Assembly (NCBI GenBank): GCA_023251285.1
Contig: JAHEZB010000080.1
Location: 1 to 7,676, forward strand
Length of the DNA: 7,676 nt
Source of the DNA: Chitinophagaceae bacterium
Lineage (GTDB): Bacteria; Bacteroidota; Bacteroidia; Chitinophagales; Chitinophagaceae
Direction: 5' to 3'
Shown here one piece after another: positions 1 through 4,830 of the stretch. The translations under genes and the position numbers were made by a program. The notes below the pieces were generated by a model that worked only from the letters and a program-made list of their open reading frames with translations, had not been told where the DNA came from and made no database searches. Numbering within the stretch: position 1 is the stretch's first letter; each line of letters starts with the position of its first letter.

Positions 1-191
1 TTCCGTCCAATATCAAACACTTGGCCCATGCGTAAGATTAGTTTAAAAGATCGATTTATAATTCAAAATTAACAGTCTATCAATTCATTCAGGTAAGGAA
101 AACCACATTTCTATCATGGAAAATCACTAAATATTCTGGAAAAGCTTGAGTATAATTGAGTATTTTTTTATCAGAAAAACAAAAAAAATAT

Positions 192-234
192 CTCACAAGC
201 AAACTGTAAATTAATCTAAAATTTGTTTGCTGAG
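192..234. other. Imperfect hairpin, first of two
   Basis: AGCAAAC at 198-204 is the reverse complement of GTTTGCT at 225-231. Inside it, AAATT at 208-212 pairs with AATTT at 220-224, leaving a 3-nt bulge on the left arm. CTC at 192-194 can pair with GAG at 232-234 outside another 3-nt bulge. No T-run follows on either strand, so a simple intrinsic terminator is not indicated. Its role is unknown. Confidence 0.4.
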
Positions 235-235
235 A

Positions 236-263
236 ACTATAAGGTTTTAAAAGCCCTTATAGT
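236..263. other. Perfect 9-bp hairpin, second of two
   Basis: ACTATAAGG at 236-244 is exactly complementary to CCTTATAGT at 255-263, around a 10-nt loop. It begins one base after the preceding hairpin. No T-run follows, and no gene ends just before it in the window, so terminator function is unsupported. The rest of 1-409 is AT-rich and holds no coding sequence I can recognise. Confidence 0.45.
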
Positions 264-421
264 CTTTGAATATTAATCAGAGAATGGCATAGGTAATTTT
301 AGTAAAAGCCAGTAACCAACTTTTATTAAAGATTTTTATTTGGTAGGTTTTACTTGGTATAATCTATGAAACAGTGATAGGATAAATTATTATTATTTAC
401 CTGAAAGGATTGTTGGCAGGG

Positions 422-1021
422 ATGCTTACAATTTGCAAAGAAATAAATCTTCGGACTGAAAAAACTGACATCCTCTTGGATGGTGGAAATGTAGTGAAAG
501 CAAAGAATAAAGTCATCATAACAGATAAAGCTTTTCTTGAAAACCCTTCGATACCGCCTACTGAATTGATTGGAAGGCTTGAAAAAATATTTCAAACAGA
601 CACGATCATTTTTGTTCCGACGCATCCATTCGATTATACCGGGCATGTAGATGGTATTGTGAGATTGCTGGATGAAAATACAGTATTGATAAATGTATCT
701 TCAGAAAAAGTAACAAAAAAGGAAAAGGATTTTGAATTAAGTCTGAGACTGGCCTTACACAATGCTCGCTTGAAATACATTGAAATACTATCGAATACTT
801 CCACAAATAAAAATTATGAACAAGCAAACGGCGAATACCTGAATTATTTACAAATGAAAGATGTGATCATTCTTCCGGCGTTTGGAATTCCTGAAGATGA
901 AATCGTAATGGAACAATTTAAAAATTTGTTTCCCGATAGCCGGATCGTTTCCGTAAACAGTAACGATATTGCGAATGAGGGGGGAATATTGAATTGTATT
1001 AGCTGGAATATTTTAAAATAA
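422..1021 (+). CDS. N-terminally truncated peptidylarginine/agmatine deiminase-family protein
   Basis: Family members are guanidine-group-modifying enzymes of the pentein fold that deiminate agmatine or arginine using a Cys-His-Asp set. Visible here, numbering from the ATG: LDGGNVV around residues 20-25, GHVDG with H75 and D77, an ALHNA segment near 112-116, and the C-terminal GGILNC motif with the presumptive nucleophile C192. Only about 199 residues are present. Small Bacteroidota members as I recall them are about 270-290 residues, and classical agmatine deiminases about 340-370. The missing N-terminus normally supplies a substrate-binding or catalytic acidic residue, and nothing upstream in any frame resembles it. 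In-frame TTG codons lie at 410 and 413; I prefer the ATG, with AAAGGA about 12 bases upstream. The frame is intact to its stop, but activity is doubtful: it may be a remnant. The next gene starts 4 bp later. Confidence 0.75.
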   Translation: MLTICKEINLRTEKTDILLDGGNVVKAKNKVIITDKAFLENPSIPPTELIGRLEKIFQTDTIIFVPTHPFDYTGHVDGIVRLLDENTVLINVSSEKVTKKEKDFELSLRLALHNARLKYIEILSNTSTNKNYEQANGEYLNYLQMKDVIILPAFGIPEDEIVMEQFKNLFPDSRIVSVNSNDIANEGGILNCISWNILK

Positions 1022-1025
1022 AAAT

Positions 1026-1322
1026 ATGCAATCAGAAGAATACAGGGAATGCGTCAAAGACGCATTAAAAAACCTCGTTGAGGTGAATGAAACGATCTAT
1101 GATTCAATAGTTCCAATAGCAATGACCGGCGAATTGAAAGAGTGGAGTAAGTCTGTGCCAATAGGTGAGGTTCATCATTTTGATTTTGAACTTTTCAGGA
1201 ATTGCGCCGACATCAATGTACAGAAACTAGTAAAACTAATAGAAGAAGTAGATTCAGTTTACCATACGATAAAGAATTTGAATGCGATTGAGATGGAGGA
1301 GGGGGAGGGGGAGATGGAATAA
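1026..1322 (+). CDS. Small acidic hypothetical protein
   Basis: I do not recognise this 98-residue protein. It starts with ATG 4 bp after the stop of the deiminase-like gene, so co-transcription or translational coupling is likely. It has no signal peptide or membrane segment. Residues about 1-30 and 64-90 look helical and charged, separated by a stretch with the dipeptide HH near residue 50. The last ten residues are almost all Glu, Gly and Met, encoded by a purine-only G-rich run at 1291-1319. The intact frame and close spacing support a real gene. An immunity or partner role for the neighbouring deiminase-like protein is conceivable from the arrangement but has no sequence support. Confidence 0.55.
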   Translation: MQSEEYRECVKDALKNLVEVNETIYDSIVPIAMTGELKEWSKSVPIGEVHHFDFELFRNCADINVQKLVKLIEEVDSVYHTIKNLNAIEMEEGEGEME

Positions 1323-1383
1323 ATCTGCCGAAAGGCGTCAACCATAACCACATCGGGAAGAATTTAAAGATAAAAAGCCACTT

Positions 1384-1797
1384 CTATTTTCTTGTCTTGA
1401 ACCAATTGTTACTTGACTTTGTAAGAATGGCCACGGCAGCACCAACTTGCAGTAGAGTTTGAACAAAAAGAATTAAAGCTGATAGTATATCTACACTCAT
1501 TAAGCTAATTATATTCGACGGTATCGTAAACATAGCTATTAGCAGCAATACGATATAAAGGATGCGCGCCCAATTTCTCCGGGCGTTGATGTGAAATGCC
1601 AGGAATACAAAAAGGCTTAAACTTATAAGATAGTTGGGAGCTTTTACTTTAAAAGTATAGAAATCTGTAAGGATAAGGTTTAAGAAGAACCTAAGTGTAG
1701 CAACAGAAATAACCAAAAGCAGTAAACTTATTGCGAGTTTCACATTGTGTGGTTTGGGAATTGGTCCATTTTCAAAATGGATGAGAAAATCTTTCAT
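1384..1797 (-). CDS. Four-helix integral membrane protein, function unknown
   Basis: From the first ATG this gives 137 residues; an upstream in-frame TTG at 1884 would add 29, but those residues do not look like a conserved extension. The N-terminus is a short polar segment containing a proline-rich PIPKP stretch. Four hydrophobic segments follow, at roughly residues 20-43, 53-70, 78-98 and 103-125. Between the second and third is an RRNWAR sequence, recalled from uncharacterised small four-TM bacterial proteins in which an Asn-Trp-Ala-Arg motif precedes TM3. The C-terminal tail is basic (KTRK), suggesting a cytoplasmic end. It converges with the preceding forward gene; the 61-bp gap holds only a 3-bp GAAA-loop hairpin near 1327-1336 and no convincing terminator. 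No enzymatic motif is visible. Confidence 0.65.
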   Translation of the reverse strand: MKDFLIHFENGPIPKPHNVKLAISLLLLVISVATLRFFLNLILTDFYTFKVKAPNYLISLSLFVFLAFHINARRNWARILYIVLLLIAMFTIPSNIISLMSVDILSALILFVQTLLQVGAAVAILTKSSNNWFKTRK

Positions 1798-1884
1798 AGT
1801 TTTAGTTAATAGCCTCAGCTTAAGAGCATATTGTTCCAATTTTACCAGATCTTGAAACAGAACTGTGATGCTAAGATATAGCAA

Positions 1885-2259
1885 GCTGAAATCAAAAATT
1901 CTTTTTTTAATTACAATAGACCAACAGCAGTTTTAAATTAACTTGTCAAATAGATTTCATTCCCGTTGGTGTTCCAATCATCGGCTCATCACATTTGGTG
2001 TTGACGTTAGGGTTTGAAGCAATTGCCTCATCAACGGCAAAAACTAATGGAATCATCCGTCTTCTCTATACAATCCATTTCTTTCCCATCCCGATAGCGA
2101 TCCGGAGATATTTTCTGTCTTTGGTGTTTACTTTAAAATGGAAGACCAGCAAGGTGGAAAAAGGATAGAGCTTTAAAGGCCTAATTCAAAAACCAGGGGC
2201 TTTCCCAACAGGCGCTCATGCACCGGTTTCGAAAGCAGCGGCAAAGTGGAAAAATATTT
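1885..2259. other. Gene-free stretch before the repeat
   Basis: I find no protein or RNA gene here. Short open stretches exist on both strands (for example a forward frame around 2050-2175), but none has a convincing start or a recognisable product. A degenerate CCCGATAGCGATC segment at 2090-2102 recalls a palindromic element common in Bacteroidota genomes. A weak partial match to the neighbouring repeat (GACCAG followed by GGTGGAAAAA) occurs near 2144-2161. Confidence 0.4.
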
Positions 2260-2292
2260 AAAAATGTTCGGTGGGGACACCGACCAGGGAGG
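2260..2292 (+). repeat. 33-bp repeat, intact copy 1
   Basis: The unit begins AAAAATGTTCGGTG and continues GGGACACCGACCAGGG, ending in AGG. The next unit starts immediately at 2293. TCGGTG at 2268-2273 and CACCGA at 2278-2283 form a 6-bp stem with a GGGA loop, so the unit is a REP-like palindrome. Its length is a multiple of three, so it can be read through in frame. Confidence 0.8.
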
Positions 2293-2310
2293 AAAAATGT
2301 TCGGTGAGGA
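2293..2310 (+). repeat. 33-bp repeat copy 2, left part, interrupted by the IS
   Basis: AAAAATGTTCGGTG followed by AGGA matches copy 1 except for A instead of G at 2307. The match ends at 2310, where the IS begins. The continuation of this copy (CACCGACCAGGG) is found at 3650-3661, on the far side of the IS. Confidence 0.8.
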
Positions 2311-2335
2311 TTGCTATGGAAAAAACAAATCTTTT

Positions 2336-3361
2336 TTAAGCTGTTTTTTTATAGTTTTCCACATAATCTTTTTGGTTATTCACTACTGCAACAGCCCTCA
2401 GCACTATTTTATTGCATATCGCATTAAGTATGCTGTTTGGGTGTTTTCCTTCTGCCTCCTTCCTATTATAATAATTTCTAAATTCCGGGTAATATTTTAT
2501 AGAGGTTAATGCACACATATGCAGCAAGGATTTAAGTTCTTTGTTAGCCATTTTGTGTACTTTATTGCGTCCTTTCAAACTCTTTCCACTTGTCTCCTGA
2601 AAGGGTACTACACCTGCGTAACAAGCTAATTGTTTACCGCTGACTTTACCGGCAAAATTATTAGTACAGCATAAAATATAAGTTGCTGTAACAGGGCCTA
2701 TTCCAGGTACTGAAATAAGGAGTTTGTAATTGTTATTTATTGACTTATCAGTCTTGATGGTTACAGCTATTTGTTTCTCTATTTCCTTAATTGAATTTTG
2801 CAAACCGACTATGGCCATTTTATAGGCCTTTTCCATCATCTTTTGAGTGGCCTTATCATTAATGCTTTTTAATTCCTTCAGATATGTTCTATTGGCTCCC
2901 AGTTGTGCATTTAATCTTGTCCTGGATGTTATTAAATCTTTAAGATGAAGAAACACAGGATTCAATGCAGCAGTGGCTTTCAGCTCGTCATCATTCTTAT
3001 AAGCATAGCTGCAAAGCCGCTGGCTATCTATCTTATCATTCTTACCCCTGGCAATCCCAAAACTCTTTTTAATGTGTGCAGCATTTCCTATGTGAACCGG
3101 TATGTTATTTTCACTGAAAAATTTCCATAAAAGGCGATGATAAATTCCTGTATTTTCTATTACTAATAAACTATCGTTATCGAACGATACTTTTTGTGTC
3201 TTCAGCCAATTTTTTAGTAAGGCTAACCCTTCATTAGTATTGTTGAAACGCTCTGTAATCATTGGCTGTTTTTGAAAATTAATAACCGCCATCAACGAGA
3301 TGTCAAACCACTCTTTTGAAACATCAATTCCTAAAAAAAATCCCATTTGTTTTTTCATCAT
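2336..3361 (-). CDS. IS110-family transposase (DEDD recombinase)
   Basis: It catalyses excision and insertion of the surrounding element. From the ATG at 3361 it has 341 residues, a usual length. The N-terminal RuvC-like domain shows GIDVSKEWFD with D13, VIENTG with E69, and KNDKID with D109 and D112, which supply the acidic DEDD set. A charged, probably coiled-coil region spans about 140-215. The C-terminal Transposase_20 domain starts with a helix-hairpin-helix-like VPGIGPVTA at 218-226 and has the TSGKS motif; S258 is the likely serine nucleophile. A second ATG follows directly. The frame stays open 44 codons further upstream, but those codons overlap the candidate bridge RNA and precede the conserved start, so they are unlikely to be translated. 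No frameshift or stop is seen, so the element may still be active. Confidence 0.93.
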   Translation of the reverse strand: MMKKQMGFFLGIDVSKEWFDISLMAVINFQKQPMITERFNNTNEGLALLKNWLKTQKVSFDNDSLLVIENTGIYHRLLWKFFSENNIPVHIGNAAHIKKSFGIARGKNDKIDSQRLCSYAYKNDDELKATAALNPVFLHLKDLITSRTRLNAQLGANRTYLKELKSINDKATQKMMEKAYKMAIVGLQNSIKEIEKQIAVTIKTDKSINNNYKLLISVPGIGPVTATYILCCTNNFAGKVSGKQLACYAGVVPFQETSGKSLKGRNKVHKMANKELKSLLHMCALTSIKYYPEFRNYYNRKEAEGKHPNSILNAICNKIVLRAVAVVNNQKDYVENYKKTA

Positions 3362-3408
3362 TTTGGGTTTAAATTGTGAGAAATACATTAACCATTTTTG
3401 CCCCATCG

Positions 3409-3540
3409 TCCTAGTCCTTAATAGTGGGTAGTTAACCCTAATTGCTATATGGACACTAAGGGAAAAAAACAGCAGCGGATTGTATCCCCACATAGGTAAT
3501 TAACCTTGACACGAAACATAAAGTGCCGCTGCTGCTGGTT
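3409..3540 (-). ncRNA. Candidate IS110 bridge RNA (seekRNA), ends approximate
   Basis: IS110-group left ends encode a guide RNA with a target-binding loop followed by a donor-binding loop. On the minus strand, CAGCAGCGG (3534-3526) pairs with CCGCTGCTG (3478-3470) and encloses a 47-nt loop capped by an AGGT/ACCT hairpin (3506-3494). A second structure is capped by GGGT/ACCC (3438-3426) and closed by CCTTA/TAAGG (3461-3416). Putative guides: GTGTC at 3512-3508 (left target), GTGGGGA at 3491-3485 (right target), ATAGCAATT at 3448-3440 (right end of the IS), AAGGA at 3419-3415 (left end). All reach the same core. The true 5' and 3' ends cannot be read from sequence. Confidence 0.6.
3463..3534 (-). 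terminator. Intrinsic-terminator-like stem plus T-run inside the IS left end
   Basis: On the minus strand the 9-bp GC-rich stem at 3534-3526 and 3478-3470 is followed directly by seven T residues. The 47-nt loop is long for a terminator, so this may only be the base of the target-binding loop. If it terminates, it would limit read-through into the transposase. Confidence 0.25.
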
Positions 3541-3649
3541 AATGTTTATCCACATAAAATAGTGAATTAAAAAGAAAAAAAGAACCAAAAAAAGAAAAGT
3601 AGTAATAATAGTAATATGATTAAATAACCAATAATGCAAACCTAAAGGA

Positions 3650-3669
3650 CACCGACCAGGGCAACAATC
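3650..3669 (+). repeat. 33-bp repeat copy 2, right part, after the IS
   Basis: CACCGACCAGGG continues the copy interrupted at 2310. It is followed by CAACAATC rather than AGG, so the tandem array ended here before insertion. GGGCAACAATC at 3659-3669 recurs at 3747-3757. Confidence 0.75.
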
Positions 3670-3716
3670 TACTGAAAAGTTTTTGATATGCAGTTGCCGT
3701 AGGTTTATATGCGATC

Positions 3717-3743
3717 TGTTCGAGGACACCGACCAGCGCAACA
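3717..3743 (+). repeat. Variant repeat copy 3
   Basis: TGTTCG is followed directly by AGGACACCGACCAG, so the GTG present in copies 1 and 2 is missing. The following CGCAACA resembles the GGCAACA after copy 2. A second GGGCAACAATC lies just downstream at 3747-3757. Confidence 0.7.
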
Positions 3744-3889
3744 GTTGGGCAACAATCAAAAAATAAATAAGCTGGTATTTGAGCATACTACTTATGAAGC
3801 TGACCAAAAGAAAATAACAGATCAGTTAAAATCTTTAAATTCACCTCCCGTTGGTATCTGATAATTTTATTTCTAAAAAAATAAAGAAT

Positions 3890-4336
3890 ATGAAATGTTT
3901 CTGCGTGCTGATTTGCCTCGCTTTTTGCAATTGCATCAAAGCGCAATCAGCTGATGATTCTGTAAGATCAGCCGTGAATCAATTATTCACTGCTATGAAA
4001 AATGCAGATTCCGCTTTGCTTGTTTCAAGCTTTGCCGACAGCGCCATTCTTCAAACCATCATAGACAAAAACGGAAAAGTTGAAGTTAAAACTGAAGCAG
4101 TTGCCGATTTCGCAGCACAGGTTGCTAAGATGGAAAAAAACATCCTGGATGAAATAATTCAGTTTGATGTGGTAAGGATTGATGGAGCGTTGGCAATGGT
4201 TTGGGCTCCTTATCAATTTTATTATAAAGGCAAATTCAGCCACTGTGGCGCTGATTCTTTTCAGTTGGTGCGCATCAATGGAAAATGGAAAATTCAATAC
4301 CTGGTTGATACAAGAAGAAGCCACGGCTGCGAATAA
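3890..4336 (+). CDS. Secreted NTF2-like (SnoaL/DUF4440-type) protein
   Basis: From the ATG this encodes 148 residues. The first 18 or so form a signal peptide: a basic start, a hydrophobic core rich in Cys, and a KAQ ending typical of Bacteroidota signal peptidase I sites. Several Cys in the core make a lipoprotein conceivable, but no clean lipobox is seen. The mature part has NTF2-like features: an N-terminal helix (SVRSAVNQLFTAMKNADSALL), a FADSAIL strand, and the C-terminal pattern of alternating strands with MVWAPYQFYYKG, FQLVRINGKWKI and an LVDTRR end. This cone-shaped fold binds small ligands or acts enzymatically; no catalytic residue can be assigned. It resembles Bacteroidota nuclear-transport-factor-2 family proteins at both ends, so it is full length. 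An upstream in-frame TTG at 3851 would put 13 polar residues ahead of the signal peptide and is rejected. Confidence 0.8.
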   Translation: MKCFCVLICLAFCNCIKAQSADDSVRSAVNQLFTAMKNADSALLVSSFADSAILQTIIDKNGKVEVKTEAVADFAAQVAKMEKNILDEIIQFDVVRIDGALAMVWAPYQFYYKGKFSHCGADSFQLVRINGKWKIQYLVDTRRSHGCE

Positions 4337-4794
4337 AATTAGCTGCCGTCGTTACACAGTACATACTTTTCACAATTACCAACCATTGTTTTACGGGTTC
4401 ATCCGGAGATATATGATCGGTTTTTGATGAAAAGACACATCACTACCTATTTCGAAAAGCTATAAAAGTCATTTGCTTTCTGCTTTAAATCAATAATTCC
4501 GGAAAGATTGAAAAATGCATCTATCGGGTCTTTCATGCAATATATCCGGCAAAATGCAGCATCCATCGAAAACATTAGGTTGCTATTATTATTCTATTCA
4601 TTTTTGAAACGGAACTGAAGTAAAAGATTTAAGGTTCTGCCAAGCTAACTGCTTAATTTTTTTCATGTTGTCTGTCATGGATTTCAACAACCAAACAATA
4701 TTTGTAAGAATACCTGCTGATTAAAATATCCATCTCCTTTTCTTGTAAATATTCAAAGCGTGTACACGGTCAACGGTCGCCGGAACATAATATA
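4337..4794. other. Long spacer between convergent genes, no gene recognised
   Basis: Both flanking genes point into this region. No frame has both a plausible start and a recognisable product. The only small candidate, a 26-codon leftward frame starting near 4736, has a purine run too close to its ATG to act as a ribosome binding site. No tRNA or other RNA gene was recognised. Confidence 0.4.
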
Positions 4795-4830
4795 AAGTGA
4801 TCATGGTGCGAACTTTCGTTTGAATCACTT
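4795..4830 (-). terminator. Possible weak terminator hairpin at the ABC transporter stop
   Basis: ATCACTT at 4824-4830 and AAGTGAT at 4795-4801 form a perfect 7-bp stem that overlaps the transporter stop codon. The loop contains a smaller CGA/TCG hairpin. The downstream side is AT-rich but lacks a real T-run, so this is a weak call. Confidence 0.25.

Larger units (their letters stand above)
2311..3649 (-). mobile_element. IS110-family insertion sequence, complete, about 1.34 kb
   Basis: The element has one DEDD transposase gene, a very short right end (about 25 bp after the transposase stop) and a long left-end noncoding region (about 286 bp before the start), the layout of IS110-group elements that carry a bridge RNA upstream of the transposase. 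The ends were set by rejoining the flanks: TTCGGTGAG plus GA at 2309-2310, and GA at 3648-3649 plus CACCGACCAGGG. Joined through one GA, they rebuild a repeat copy with one difference from the intact neighbour. There are no long terminal inverted repeats and no duplication beyond the core, as expected for this family. On the transposase strand the element starts at CTTTAGG and ends at CCATAGCAA, with core TC. A one-base shift is possible because G is shared at both junctions. Confidence 0.82.

Noticed and set aside
1..29. Possible leftward gene start at ATG 29-27 running off the window
   Set aside because: Only nine residues are visible (MGQVFDIGR) with no ribosome binding site or recognisable family; cannot be supported.
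1323..1383. Rho-independent terminator between the convergent genes
   Set aside because: Only a 3-bp GCC-GAAA-GGC hairpin without a T-run is present.
2246..2509. Forward 87-codon frame across the left IS end
   Set aside because: It begins in the repeat with GTG and then runs antisense through the 3' end of the transposase gene; a by-product of the insertion.
3362..3493. 44-codon upstream extension of the transposase
   Set aside because: It overlaps the candidate bridge RNA and lies before the conserved GFFLGIDVS start found in the family.
3638..3706. Nested inverted repeat: AAACCT with AGGTTT around GGCAAC with GTTGCC
   Set aside because: It spans the IS/flank junction (3649/3650), so one arm belongs to the IS and the other to the host. 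Most likely chance pairing.
2260..3757. CRISPR array
   Set aside because: Units are tandem or irregularly spaced without unique spacers of constant length, and no cas gene is present.
3445..3807. Leftward 120-codon frame
   Set aside because: Non-ATG or weak start, low-complexity composition, spans the IS junction and the RNA region, and resembles nothing known.
4659..4736. 26-codon leftward frame in the spacer
   Set aside because: The purine run lies one base from the ATG and the peptide is unrecognised; chance is the simpler explanation.
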